The notes: generated by a model from the letters alone, not told the origin. Shown: positions 8,759 to 18,871, counted from the first letter of the stretch. The stretch is DNA of 64,000 nucleotides from Hymenobacter sp. UV11 (GCF_004684095.1 NZ_SRII01000014.1:37265-101264); one strand, 5' to 3'. Made by a program: numbers and translations.

Positions 8759-11290
8759 ATGGTTGATTTCAACAAGCACCTGGCCGCTGGCAAACCAGAG
8801 AAAAAGCTTCACCCCATCGAAATTTATGAGTTATTAGACCGGCGAAGTGATAAGGGACCCTTACGCCCTGCTCAAATAGCAGTACTAAGCACCTGGTACG
8901 AAACCCGCTTAGCAGAGCGTGATATCATCCTGAAACTGCACACCGGCGAAGGCAAAACCCTGACCGGGCTACTGATGCTTCAATCTAAGCTGAACCAAGC
9001 CCAGGGGCCAGCACTATACCTATGCCCCAACAAATACTTAGCGGAGCAGACTCAAATACAGGCCGATAAGTTCGGCATCAAGCAGTGTGCTATTGGCAAT
9101 GACCGGCAGATACCCGCTGATTTCACCAATGGAAAGTCCATCCTGATAACCCATGTCCAAAAGCTATTCAATGGCAAGTCTAAGTTTGGGTTGGGCAACC
9201 GAGCGCAGCCAGTAGGCGCTATTGTGCTCGACGACTCCCACGCCTGCATTGATACGCTGCGGCAAGCCTTCACTATCCGGTTGACACGTGAGAAGCACGG
9301 CCCGCTGTTTGACCAGTTGCTGGCATTCTTCGAGGATGATTTAAAGCACCAAAGCTTGGCTCGCACAGATGAGGTAAAAGCCGAGGAGTGGAATGTGTTG
9401 TTGCCCGTGCCGTATTGGACGTGGCAAAACCGGTTGGAAGAGGTTTCGCGCTTGCTGACCGAGCACCGGGAAGAAGAAGGGCTACTGTTTGTCTGGGACT
9501 TGGTAAAAGATAGTTTGCGTGACTGCCAGTGTTATATAACTGGTCAGGCCATCGAAATTTCTCCGTACCATAATCCCATCGAGCTACTAGGCTCCTTTGA
9601 TAAGGCCAAGCTGCGGGTATTCATGTCCGCTACCACGAATGATGATTCTTTTTTCGTTAAAGAGTTAGGCTTGAGCAGCAACACGGTTAGTAATCCACTG
9701 ACCTATGAGGACGTGAAGTGGTCTGGTGAAAAGATGATTTTGATGCCCTATAACATGGATTATCATCTTGGCCACAGCTTCATTGTCGATGCCTATGGTA
9801 AAGAAGTAAAGGGTCGCAACCACGGTATTGTAGCCATTGTGCCGAGCTTTAATGACGGAGCCGTCTGGAAATCAGCTGGTGCAGAAGTGCTGGACGGGGA
9901 CACGTTGGCCAGCCGCTTACAATCACTTAAAGCTGGTGATGGCGCGAAAGCGCTGGTGATGGCTAACCGCTACGACGGCATCGATTTGCCTGACGATGCT
10001 TGCCGCATCCTCATTCTGGACGGCAAGCCCAGCGCTGAAACACTGAGTGACCGTTATCAGGAAGAATGCCGGGAAGGCAGCGAGGTACTGGCGATGAAAA
10101 CAGCACAGAAGATTGAACAGGGTTTGGGGCGCGGGGTGCGCGGCGAAAAAGATTACTGCGTCATCCTGCTAATCGACCACGAATTGACGTCATTCATTAG
10201 CACACTGCGGAATCAGCGATTTTTCTCGCCCCAAACACGCAAGCAGTTAGAAATCGGGGTAGACGTTTCGGGCATGGTAGCCAAAGAGGCGACGACAAGC
10301 GACAGCGCGAAAGAACTTAGTGGGATTATTGGGCAGTGCTTGCGGCGGGACGAGGGCTGGAAAAACTACTATATCCAGGAAATGAATTCTGTCGACGCCT
10401 TAGTGCCCGACCGACGGTTGCTTCCTATCCTAGAACTGGAGCGCAAGGCTGAGCTTAGCTACCGGCAGAATGAAGTAGACCGGGCTGTGCAGCATTTGCA
10501 AGCAATTGTTGACCAGCATTTAGGCGCAGAGGATGACGCCGAGCGGGGCTGGTATTTGCAGGAAATGGCGCGGCTACGCTACGCAACAGATAAAAACGCG
10601 GCGGGCCAGCTACAGATTGTCGCACACAAAAAAAACCAGTACGTGCTTAAGCCGCAACACGGCATGCAGGTTAGTAAGCTCGTCATCAGCCAGACGCAGG
10701 CCGAAGGTGCACGAGCTTGGCTTCGCCAGGCGGTAACCTACAAAGAGGCTTTCTTGCAGTTGAGCGCTATTCTCAACCACCTGCATTTTGGCGTAGAGGC
10801 CAAGAAGTTTGAAAAGGCCCTACAAGACCTAGGAACAGTACTGGGCTTTCGGAGTGGTCGCCCAGACAAGGAGTATGGCGCTGGCCCGGATAATCTATGG
10901 AATATCGCAAGTGGCGATTACTTGCTATTCGAGTGTAAAAACGAAGTCAAAACAGACCGTCCTAGCATTTACAAAACGGAAACAGGTCAGATGGCCAATT
11001 CCTTGCTGTGGTTTGAGCGTGAATACGCTGATGCACAAGTCACGCCCATTATGATAATTCCTACCCGAAAGATAGGTCGGGAAGCGGGCCTGCGCAGCGA
11101 TGTAGTTGTGATGCTCAAGCCCGGCCTACGAAAATTGCGAGACAATGCACTTAGTTATATCAAAGCGTTTCAAAAACAAGATTTGCTTGAAATCACTCCA
11201 CAACAAGTATTTGAGGCCTTAGAAACGAATGACTTAACTCGTGCCTCATTAAAGACTGCTTATACAGAAGTAACCCAACAGCTGGTGTAA
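8759..11290 (+). CDS. Superfamily 2 helicase fused to a C-terminal PD-(D/E)XK-like nuclease
   Basis: The 843-residue protein starts with SF2 helicase motifs: Walker A TGEGKT (62-67), motif Ia around LYLCPNKYLAEQ (87-98), and motif II LDDSHA (157-162), which has DDSH in place of DEAH. The segment IEQGLGRGVRG, about two-fifths to halfway in, is motif VI. Near the C-terminus, GPDNLWNIASGDYLLFECKN matches a PD-(D/E)XK nuclease core, with Asp, Glu and Lys all present. The protein should translocate or unwind nucleic acid and may cut it. It follows the PLD-like gene by 120 bp and is probably co-transcribed with it. The combination resembles restriction or plasmid/phage-clearance systems, but I do not recognise a named one. 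Confidence 0.82.
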   Translation: MVDFNKHLAAGKPEKKLHPIEIYELLDRRSDKGPLRPAQIAVLSTWYETRLAERDIILKLHTGEGKTLTGLLMLQSKLNQAQGPALYLCPNKYLAEQTQIQADKFGIKQCAIGNDRQIPADFTNGKSILITHVQKLFNGKSKFGLGNRAQPVGAIVLDDSHACIDTLRQAFTIRLTREKHGPLFDQLLAFFEDDLKHQSLARTDEVKAEEWNVLLPVPYWTWQNRLEEVSRLLTEHREEEGLLFVWDLVKDSLRDCQCYITGQAIEISPYHNPIELLGSFDKAKLRVFMSATTNDDSFFVKELGLSSNTVSNPLTYEDVKWSGEKMILMPYNMDYHLGHSFIVDAYGKEVKGRNHGIVAIVPSFNDGAVWKSAGAEVLDGDTLASRLQSLKAGDGAKALVMANRYDGIDLPDDACRILILDGKPSAETLSDRYQEECREGSEVLAMKTAQKIEQGLGRGVRGEKDYCVILLIDHELTSFISTLRNQRFFSPQTRKQLEIGVDVSGMVAKEATTSDSAKELSGIIGQCLRRDEGWKNYYIQEMNSVDALVPDRRLLPILELERKAELSYRQNEVDRAVQHLQAIVDQHLGAEDDAERGWYLQEMARLRYATDKNAAGQLQIVAHKKNQYVLKPQHGMQVSKLVISQTQAEGARAWLRQAVTYKEAFLQLSAILNHLHFGVEAKKFEKALQDLGTVLGFRSGRPDKEYGAGPDNLWNIASGDYLLFECKNEVKTDRPSIYKTETGQMANSLLWFEREYADAQVTPIMIIPTRKIGREAGLRSDVVVMLKPGLRKLRDNALSYIKAFQKQDLLEITPQQVFEALETNDLTRASLKTAYTEVTQQLV

Positions 11291-11606
11291 AGCATAAAGA
11301 CCATAATCAGTTGAGTTAAATCAAGTAGCTGCAATCTGGTTTGATTTACCCTAACTGGTTATGATTTTATCAAGCCGGTGCAGGCATTGCGTTTCTTTGC
11401 TGTCATCAGTGACGTGGATGTAAGTAGTAATAAGTAAGCGTCTGTTATTGTAAACAGCGAGTTTATGTAGTGCTTATGTAACAAAACAGGTTACTTGACC
11501 TCCTTACCCTGCTTCAATAGCCCAAAATGGGCATTTCTTATGTAGCGCTTATGTAACAGACACGTTGGGAACAGGCTATATTTGCTGGTAATCCCCTCTT
11601 TGCCTC
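11291..11606. promoter_or_regulatory. Intergenic region with an imperfect hairpin and operator-like direct repeats
   Basis: An imperfect 23-bp inverted repeat (11302-11324 with 11341-11363, 19 of 23 positions matching) follows the helicase stop codon and may end that transcript. Two 21-bp repeats differing at one base lie at 11463-11483 and 11538-11558. Each is TTATGTA-N4-TTATGTA plus ACA, so heptamers recur every 11 bp, one helical turn. The second copy lies 49 bp before the Schlafen-type gene. These look like operators, perhaps for that gene's own product. Confidence 0.6.
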
Positions 11607-13061
11607 GTGACAGATACTGACCTTATTGCCCTGCTAGACCGCCTCCTAGCGCTGCCGGCCGAAACTGAACTACTGGAGTTTAAAACAGCGGGCACGAGCT
11701 TTGGCATTGACGACCTGGGCCGGTACTTCAGCGCTCTCAGCAACGAGGCCAACCTGCACCGGCAGGACCAAGCGTGGCTGGTATTTGGCGTAAATGACAA
11801 GAGGCAAGTAGTAGGCACGCAGTACCGGCCCAGTCGCCCCGGCCTCGATAGTCTCAAGGGCGAAGTGGCGGCTAAGACCAGCAACAACCTCTCGTTCATT
11901 GACATTCATGAAGTGGTGTACGCGGGGCAGCGGCTAGTGCTGTTTGAGATTCCGCCGGCGCTGCAAGGAGTACCCACCGCTTGGCAGGGGCACTACTACG
12001 GGCGCAACGGCGAGAGCCTGACAGCCTTGAGCCTGGAAAAGCTGGAGCGCATTCGAGCCCAAGCTGCTGCGACCCGTTTTGAGCGAGAAATTGCGCTGAA
12101 AGGGCAGTCCGCCGCGCGGGTGTTGGAATTGCTCGACTACTCCGCCTTCTTCCGCATGTTCAAGCTGCCGCTCCCCACAACCCAGGCTGGGCTGCTAGAA
12201 AAGCTGGCGCAACGCGACATGATTCAGCCACGAGACGCGGCCTACGACATCACCAACCTCGGCGCCTTGCTCTTCGCGCAGCACCTGAGTGACTTTGAGC
12301 GCCTGGGACGCAAGGCCATTCGCCTCATTTTCTACCAGGGACGCAGCAAGGTGCGTACCCTGCGGGAAGTGCCGGCTCCGCGGGGCTACGCACTCGAATT
12401 TGAGGGCCTAGTGCGGACCATCGGCAATATGCTGCCGGGCAATGTCGAAACTAAAGTTATCCTGCGTGAACAGACAGCTCCTTCTTATCCACCCCTGGTG
12501 CTGAGCGAGCTTATTGCTAATGCCCTAATTCACCAGGATTTCTTAGCCCAGGGGGTTTCGCCGCAGGTAGATGTATTCGAGAACCGTATTGAAATTACCA
12601 ATCCCGGGCAGCCCTTGATTGATGAGCGCCGCTTCATCGACCACGCCCCACGTAGTCGTAATGAATTGCTGGCCGGAGCCATGCGCCAACTGGACATGTG
12701 TGAGGAGCGCGGCAGCGGCATCGACAAAGTGGTGCAGGAATGTGAGGAGCACCACTTGCCAGCACCTCGCTTTGAGGCCTCCGAGCAATTTACTCGTGTA
12801 GTGCTGTTCAGCGCGCGTTCTTTCGGGGAGATGGACCGACAGGATAAAGTCCGGGCCTGCTACCAGCACGCCTGCCTCAAGCAGGTATCGGGTGAGAGCA
12901 TGACCAATCAATCGCTACGCGAGCGGCTGGGTATCGCCGAATCCAACTATCCGGCAGCGTCGCGCATCATCACCGACGCCATCACTGCGGGACTGCTCAA
13001 ATCTGCTGACCCGACCAGCAAGTCCAAAAAGCATGCAAGGTACCTGCCGTACTGGGCTTGA
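11607..13061 (+). CDS. Schlafen AlbA_2-domain putative transcriptional regulator
   Basis: The 484-residue protein begins with an AlbA_2/Schlafen domain (about 15-140), including ETELLEFKTA with Glu21, Glu24 and Lys26 and the strand AWLVFGVND. A GHKL-like ATPase domain follows (SELIANALIHQDF near 297-309 and EERGSGIDKV), and the C-terminal 100 residues look like a winged helix. This is the usual layout of COG2865-type ATP-binding regulators, frequent in genomic islands. The start is GTG. Repeated heptamers upstream suggest autoregulation. A direct defence role is possible because some Schlafen-like proteins are nucleases, but the complete COG2865 layout argues more for a regulator. Confidence 0.85.
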   Translation: MTDTDLIALLDRLLALPAETELLEFKTAGTSFGIDDLGRYFSALSNEANLHRQDQAWLVFGVNDKRQVVGTQYRPSRPGLDSLKGEVAAKTSNNLSFIDIHEVVYAGQRLVLFEIPPALQGVPTAWQGHYYGRNGESLTALSLEKLERIRAQAAATRFEREIALKGQSAARVLELLDYSAFFRMFKLPLPTTQAGLLEKLAQRDMIQPRDAAYDITNLGALLFAQHLSDFERLGRKAIRLIFYQGRSKVRTLREVPAPRGYALEFEGLVRTIGNMLPGNVETKVILREQTAPSYPPLVLSELIANALIHQDFLAQGVSPQVDVFENRIEITNPGQPLIDERRFIDHAPRSRNELLAGAMRQLDMCEERGSGIDKVVQECEEHHLPAPRFEASEQFTRVVLFSARSFGEMDRQDKVRACYQHACLKQVSGESMTNQSLRERLGIAESNYPAASRIITDAITAGLLKSADPTSKSKKHARYLPYWA

Positions 13062-13113
13062 TAGCATGTCCCCAGAAGTAATGCCCAGCTAGTAATTCCT
13101 GCAGCTATTTACT

Positions 13114-16100
13114 ATGAATTTCAAAACGCTTAGTACTTACGGGGATGCCCCAGACCAAGCATTCGAGGCGCTTTGTAATCAACTTTTTGACCACTGGGTC
13201 CATGCTACTTATGCGGGCCAAGTGAAACGCTTTGCCGTAGTGAACGGGGCAGGAGGCGACGGTGGCGTAGAGGCGTATGCTGAGTTAGGTACGGGGGAGA
13301 TTATTGGGTTGCAAGCCAAATGGTTCTTGGGTCCTTTGGAGAAAGGCCAAATCGACCAAATCCGAGATTCTGTTGACACTGCTCAGCGCGTTCGCTCACA
13401 GCTACAACAGTATATCGTGTGCGTGCCGCGGGATTTACAATCCATCAAAATAGGGCGCGGTGACAAGCTTATTCGGAATCCGGAGGATAAACGGGTTGAA
13501 GACCTGCTACTAGAACTGGAGGGCACCTACCCCAATCTAAAGGTTGAGTTCTGGACCGAGCACCAGTTGCAGGAATTGCTACAGCAACCCGAAAACGAAG
13601 GTGTCCATCGCTTTTGGTTCAACAAGGAAGAGCTTTCGCCAGCTACGCTAATAGACCAATTTGAGCTAGCCAAATCTGGCTGGCTTCGGGAGCGCTATTC
13701 ACCTGCATTGCATAGTTATGGCCTTATCCAGCACGAGCTTGACAAGCTCGTGCTAGCACCCGCGTACCGCTCGGCTGCTCACCAGCGAGTAGTCGAGCTG
13801 GCCAGTCTCATAAGCGAAGCGGAATCTCTACTAGGTACTTTCATCAGATTAGCTGGGGCGCCCGCTGAGTTGAATGCGGAAGCGGAGGAGTTACGGGAAT
13901 ATCTACTCACTCAACTTCAGCAGTTACAGCAAGTAGTCGAAGCGCTGTTACTTGCAGACAATAGTTTGACGTTGCCAGTGATACCAGTAGTAGAAGTGGA
14001 CTCGGTGTTGGACAAGCTGGAAGCAAAAGGCTTTTCTAATCTCGTGCTGGGGACCTTGCCTCGGCTCAAGGACGTACTACAAATGCTGAGTGAGGCAGAA
14101 TTATCGGGCTATGCAACGCGCTTACTTACAGAGCAGCACCCTCATAATCTGCTGATTTTTGGCCGACCGGCCACTGGCAAAACGCACGGAGTCGTTCGAG
14201 CCGTTGAACAACGATTGAGCGATGGCTACCCAGCGCTGCTGGTTTCGGCGCGCTATTCGCCGGCTCAGAACTGGCATGTTCTCCTTAATCATGCACTGAA
14301 TGGCTTCACGGATTGGACGGCCCAGCAATTATTCACCGCGCTAGGCGCAATGGCTGCTCGGGTAGATGTGCGGCGCGCGCGCGCCGCAGTGGCCGGCCAA
14401 GCACTGCAAGATGAGCCCACACGCGTCCTTATCTGTTTGGATGGTATTGATGAAGTGACCTACGCCACGCCATGGCAAGAAAGAGTCAGTGAATTAAGAT
14501 TTTTGTTGACCAAGCACCCACACCTGCGCTTTGTCGTCACTTCGCGAGCGTACCCACCGGCAAACCTGAATCCTAGCCGTCTGGACTTCGACGCCACTAT
14601 CAACCGGCGGCTTGATTTGCCGCACGAGGGGGATGTACCCCTCGTGGACTTGGCCACACGCTATCTGGAGCACTATGGTATTGATTATACCAGCACGCCG
14701 TGGTTGCCCGAAGCATTCCACGACGCGTTATGCATTCGCTTATTTGCCATTCAATATGCTGGGCAGGATTTAGCAGCTATAGATGAGCCGGTTACCATAA
14801 GCTTAGGAGGCTTGCTTAGCTATAAAATCGACCAGATTGAAGCGGAGTTTACAGCAAACCCACAGCTAGCTTTCCCAACCAGCCAGCACGTGGCACAGCG
14901 TGGGTTGCTTCGTATTGGCAAACTGCTACAAGAGCAACAAGCCGTTGGACACGATAGGCTGTGTGAGCAGATAGTAGCCGAATTGCCAGGGCGGGTAAAC
15001 CTCAACCAGGCCACCCTAATGTTGGAAGGCTATGCGAACCATGGACTTATCTTGCAGCAAGATGAGCCGCGCGCTAACAAGCTTGCACCCTCTACTCAAA
15101 CTGTTAGCTTCGCCTATCAACAGCCGCTCATTGACTATCTGCTAGCCTGTGAAGCAACCGAATACATCCTGCAGTCAGGTGATAAGCACATCCCGCAGCA
15201 TCTGCTCCAGCGCCAAGACCCGAACGTATTGTATCTGACGGCAACTGCCCTACTCAGCGACAAACGTATTCTGGTGGGAGAAGATGGTTACTGGGTGGAT
15301 GAGCTCGACGCAGTTCAGCTTGCCGACATGCAGTATGTGGCATTGGCCAACGCTCCGGGAGCCAGGATTGCCGACTATCTACCCAAGGCTATTGCCCATT
15401 TCAAACAGGGTGTGCGTGAGCGCAATACAGTTCTGGAAGAGTTTGTGCTGCCGAATATTTACCGCACGGACGTGGAAATAGTGCGGCCGCTGGTGCACGA
15501 GGTGCTGAGCAGTTTTCCGTCAGTGTTCGCCCGGGATTTATTCTGGTCCAGTCCGGCTGCTTTAGAGGACACGAGGGAACGAAACGTGGGCAAAATTCTC
15601 AGCCAGCAGCAGTTGCGTGCGTACGATTCCGCTACGGGACTGCCGCTGCTGTTTGCCTGGAGTTTAGCTACGGTCAACAACACCTACCGGGAACACGCTC
15701 GCCGGGAATTGACTCGCTGGGGTAGTGCAAGGCCCGAAGCTTTTGTAGAACTAATGGAGTTGGTTTTTGACGCCGGCGACCCGCAGATGCAGGAGGATTT
15801 AGCAGCGGTTATGCTGGGCGTGATGAGCTTATTGACGCAGCCCAGCGCAGGCGGTCAGCAAGTAGCCCAGTGGATTTTGCGGAACATCTTTGCCCCTGCC
15901 CGTATCGCGAATCTGCTGAATTCAGTGGTACGGGCCCATGCCCGAGCAGCGGTGGAACGCGCGGTAACATTGGGTGACTGTTCTGAAGAGGATGCCGGCC
16001 CTGCCCGGCCCCCATACCCTGCTAACTCAACGCTCTTACCACTCAAGCTGCGCGACCCTAAAGAGCCGAAAGAACTAATAAGCCACCGGGGGACCGATGA

Positions 16101-17466
16101 GCGGTTTCCTATCGTTCACGATTTAGCCTGGTATGTTCTTGAAAAGAGCTATGAGGGGTTTTTAGGCTATCCTAACTTTGGGCGGAGCCGCAAAGAGGCG
16201 CAAGGCTACAGCTTACTGGCTGAATATGAGCAAGCACATCAAAAAAGAATCACCACTTATGATTTTGCGATGTCAGCGGCTCTCGCTTACATCGCCTCCC
16301 TGGGCTATAATCGCACCACCGGCCCCGGCTCAACCAAGGCCACGCATGGTTCGCTCAGCAAAACCAGTACGTTTGAGGAGAAATATACGTGGCTGGCAGT
16401 CCACCACCTACAAGGGTACCTAGCCGACCGTCTTCCTTTCGAACGACATGGCGTACACCGGCCGTCGGTGCTCAATTATCGGGATTTTCTCACCATTGCC
16501 AACCCAGCTACTGAACTGGAGGGCACGACGGAAGGTGAAGTAACTTGGTATGTGCCGGTTGAGTTGGCCCCTGAGGTGTCGGTAGGCACCGACGAGGATG
16601 TCGTAGCTCGGCTGCAGGCATGGGTCCACCGGCCGGATGAGCCTGACTTTGCGACGTGGCTGACATTACCTGATTTTGTGCCGGCTGCGGTGGCCACCGA
16701 AACAACCTTGCGGGCATGGCTGCCGCTCTTTTCCCAAATTCGCCTACCCGAGCAGGAGGGCCGTGGAACTACCGAATTGATTATATGCTGCATCTGGGTA
16801 AGCCAAACAGATTGGGATGCTATGCAGCACAGCTATGCGGGCAACATGCGCCGTCTGGCAACTGACAACTTCCATGACTTTGACAACCTGGACCGGTGGC
16901 AGTCCCGGCCGGCCGGCGACACTTACGCTTCGGTAAAAGATGTAGTGCTCAGTCGCGATCTGGAAGAAGAGGAAACTACTACAACGCTGTATGGTCCTAA
17001 TGACCAAGAATGGACCGCATATACTACGATTACCAGAGTCCTGGAAAACTCGGTTGAGAACGGTGAAACCTCATATTTGATTCCCTCACAAATGGTTCGC
17101 CAGCAACTGCAGATTATTGACACAAACCGACAAGCGTTTCGTGATCAGCAAGGCCAGACGGTAGCCTGTTACCAGGAAATCAACGAAGACTATGACCCGT
17201 CGCAAGAGATGCTGGTAGTCGACCGACAGCAGTTCATGGAGGCAAGTGCCCAGCATCAGTTGCGTCCATTCTGGCTGGTTAGCCAGTTTCAAAAAACCAC
17301 GGTTGCGTTTTCGCAGCAGTATGCGAATGGTCACGCACAGAGCTTCCGGCAATGGATAGTATGGGAAGACGCTCAATTACAAGCCCAGCTCTTTTATCGG
17401 AACTGGTTTAAAGGTCAAAGAGCCGGCAAACTCGACCAAACAGAAGAAGGCGAAGAGCTAGGATGA
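13114..17466 (+). CDS. Mrr-like nuclease fused to a STAND-type P-loop NTPase (Avs-like)
   Basis: The 1,450-residue protein opens with an Mrr-type restriction nuclease fold: GAGGDGGVEA (46-55) and IGLQAKW (64-70) give the Asp49...Gln67-x-Lys69 core of PD-QxK enzymes. An NTPase follows with Walker A GRPATGKT (about 350-357), Walker B VLICLDGIDEV (about 438-448) and a sensor-like VVTSRAYPP. From about 600 to the end there is a long helical region without a recognised motif. N-terminal effector, central NTPase and long C-terminal sensor is the plan of antiviral STAND proteins, which recognise a phage protein and then degrade DNA. It is transcribed with the Schlafen gene (52-bp gap). No second gene seems needed. 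The family reading is strong; the Avs assignment is inference. Confidence 0.75.
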   Translation: MNFKTLSTYGDAPDQAFEALCNQLFDHWVHATYAGQVKRFAVVNGAGGDGGVEAYAELGTGEIIGLQAKWFLGPLEKGQIDQIRDSVDTAQRVRSQLQQYIVCVPRDLQSIKIGRGDKLIRNPEDKRVEDLLLELEGTYPNLKVEFWTEHQLQELLQQPENEGVHRFWFNKEELSPATLIDQFELAKSGWLRERYSPALHSYGLIQHELDKLVLAPAYRSAAHQRVVELASLISEAESLLGTFIRLAGAPAELNAEAEELREYLLTQLQQLQQVVEALLLADNSLTLPVIPVVEVDSVLDKLEAKGFSNLVLGTLPRLKDVLQMLSEAELSGYATRLLTEQHPHNLLIFGRPATGKTHGVVRAVEQRLSDGYPALLVSARYSPAQNWHVLLNHALNGFTDWTAQQLFTALGAMAARVDVRRARAAVAGQALQDEPTRVLICLDGIDEVTYATPWQERVSELRFLLTKHPHLRFVVTSRAYPPANLNPSRLDFDATINRRLDLPHEGDVPLVDLATRYLEHYGIDYTSTPWLPEAFHDALCIRLFAIQYAGQDLAAIDEPVTISLGGLLSYKIDQIEAEFTANPQLAFPTSQHVAQRGLLRIGKLLQEQQAVGHDRLCEQIVAELPGRVNLNQATLMLEGYANHGLILQQDEPRANKLAPSTQTVSFAYQQPLIDYLLACEATEYILQSGDKHIPQHLLQRQDPNVLYLTATALLSDKRILVGEDGYWVDELDAVQLADMQYVALANAPGARIADYLPKAIAHFKQGVRERNTVLEEFVLPNIYRTDVEIVRPLVHEVLSSFPSVFARDLFWSSPAALEDTRERNVGKILSQQQLRAYDSATGLPLLFAWSLATVNNTYREHARRELTRWGSARPEAFVELMELVFDAGDPQMQEDLAAVMLGVMSLLTQPSAGGQQVAQWILRNIFAPARIANLLNSVVRAHARAAVERAVTLGDCSEEDAGPARPPYPANSTLLPLKLRDPKEPKELISHRGTDERFPIVHDLAWYVLEKSYEGFLGYPNFGRSRKEAQGYSLLAEYEQAHQKRITTYDFAMSAALAYIASLGYNRTTGPGSTKATHGSLSKTSTFEEKYTWLAVHHLQGYLADRLPFERHGVHRPSVLNYRDFLTIANPATELEGTTEGEVTWYVPVELAPEVSVGTDEDVVARLQAWVHRPDEPDFATWLTLPDFVPAAVATETTLRAWLPLFSQIRLPEQEGRGTTELIICCIWVSQTDWDAMQHSYAGNMRRLATDNFHDFDNLDRWQSRPAGDTYASVKDVVLSRDLEEEETTTTLYGPNDQEWTAYTTITRVLENSVENGETSYLIPSQMVRQQLQIIDTNRQAFRDQQGQTVACYQEINEDYDPSQEMLVVDRQQFMEASAQHQLRPFWLVSQFQKTTVAFSQQYANGHAQSFRQWIVWEDAQLQAQLFYRNWFKGQRAGKLDQTEEGEELG

Positions 17467-17719
17467 TTCTGTCGCAGCAAGCCTGACCTATTACTTTAGC
17501 TTCGGTAAGCTGACCTTTATCATTGGTCGATACACAGGCAAAGAGGGCGACGGGTGTCGTGCCCTAAAAGTACTCCAATAAGGGTCAGCAAAATACGGCC
17601 GAAAAAAGCACCTCTACGCGCTGGAAATGGCCCCTCGAAAAGCATCCAATAAGGGCCCGTGGCCGTGGCTTTGAGAAAGCAATTCTTTCACCTGTTTGCT
17701 GCGTGCAGCATAGGCCTGC
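17467..17719. other. Intergenic end of the defence island with two TCCAATAAGGG repeats
   Basis: No gene is seen in these 253 bp between convergent genes. TCCAATAAGGG occurs at 17574-17584 and, as TCCAATAAGGGCCC, at 17645-17658. The 14-mer recurs exactly at 63794-63807, and a variant lies at 46854-46866. It may be a leftover end of a mobile element or a dispersed repeat. The first strong GC rise in coding sequence comes just after it. Confidence 0.5.
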
Positions 17720-18871
17720 CTACCCGCCCACATACCGCAGATAGGCGTTGCCAAGGCGCTGGCTGGTGCGTACGAGCCGCTGGGCAGAACCTAAACGAGC
17801 CTGCTCGTAAGTCAGCAGCCGTCTAGCTACTGGTGGACCAACTGCTGCTAAAGCAGCGGCCAGCGCCTGCGCATCGAGCAACGCGTGGCGGTAGCTGCTA
17901 CCCGTAATAGGACTAACAACGTGGGCAGCATCACCAAGCAGCGCTAGGCGGCCCTGCACCAGGCGCGGAGGCAGGTATTCAGCCACGGGCGTACCAAACA
18001 GGCCGCCCGCTGCCAGCGAGGTACCCAGTACTGCCGGCCAGGGAGCCGGCCAGCGCGTTAGCGCTCCTGCCAGCTCAGCGCGCAACTCGGTTGGCAGCTG
18101 CTCAGGACGCACGGAGGCGCGCACCTCATCGCCAACCAGGCAGCCCATTTCGCGCAGCAAGGAAGTGCGGTCGGGGTCGTACCAGGCGTAGCTGAGGCGG
18201 CGTTGGCCCGGCTCAATAGTACCGCCCGCTCCAGGCACGGCGTAGGCTACCAGGCGGTAGCGGGGCTGCCAATGCTCCTGCACGCCGAGCGCGGTAGCGG
18301 GCAGCGGGTGGCGCAGGTCATGTTCCTCCACCAAGCCCCGCCAGAGCACGTAGCCAGCGTAGCGGGCAGCCGGCTGCTCAGGGCTGACGGCCGCCCGCAC
18401 CAGGCTGCGGTAACCGTCAGCCCCCACCAGCCAGTTGGCCTCGTAGCGCGGGCCTTCGGCCGTGCGCACCCAAGCCCGGTGCTGGTCCTGGCCCACTTCT
18501 ACCACCGTGCGAGCTGCCAGTACTCGAATGCGGGAGGCCTGCCGGGCTACGCCCGTGCGCAGCCAGGTGTACAGCGCCTCCCAACTGGTAGAATCGCGGG
18601 AGCTGGTGACGACGGGCAGGGCTGGGCTATTAACCTCCCCCAGGGCCGATTGGCCGGTAACGGCCGTCAGCAGCCGGCGGTCGATGCCCAGGCCGGCCCC
18701 GCCGTGCAATGAGCCGGCCCGACGCTCCAGCACCGTGACGTAGTGGCCAGTGCGGGCCAGGGCAAGGGCGGCCGCCAGCCCGGCCACCGAGCCCCCTACT
18801 ACCAGCACGCTGGAGGGCCCGGTCCAGCCAGCTGGGCCCGGCACGGGAGTCAGTATTTCGTTCTGGGTCAT
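17720..18871 (-). CDS. FAD-dependent monooxygenase (PHBH fold)
   Basis: The 383-residue protein has the two flavin signatures of aromatic hydroxylase-type monooxygenases: an N-terminal Rossmann motif VVGGSVAGLAAA (about 24-35, Gly-Gly-Ser in place of Gly-x-Gly) with ERR closing the beta-alpha-beta unit, and LLGDAAHVVSP in the C-terminal third, which contacts the FAD ribityl chain. GADGYRSLVR is the middle DG motif. These enzymes insert one oxygen atom into phenolic or other small substrates using NAD(P)H. The gene follows the M17-like gene by 104 bp on the same strand. The substrate cannot be told; the surrounding quinone and aromatic detoxification genes make an aromatic one plausible. Confidence 0.88.
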   Translation of the reverse strand: MTQNEILTPVPGPAGWTGPSSVLVVGGSVAGLAAALALARTGHYVTVLERRAGSLHGGAGLGIDRRLLTAVTGQSALGEVNSPALPVVTSSRDSTSWEALYTWLRTGVARQASRIRVLAARTVVEVGQDQHRAWVRTAEGPRYEANWLVGADGYRSLVRAAVSPEQPAARYAGYVLWRGLVEEHDLRHPLPATALGVQEHWQPRYRLVAYAVPGAGGTIEPGQRRLSYAWYDPDRTSLLREMGCLVGDEVRASVRPEQLPTELRAELAGALTRWPAPWPAVLGTSLAAGGLFGTPVAEYLPPRLVQGRLALLGDAAHVVSPITGSSYRHALLDAQALAAALAAVGPPVARRLLTYEQARLGSAQRLVRTSQRLGNAYLRYVGG

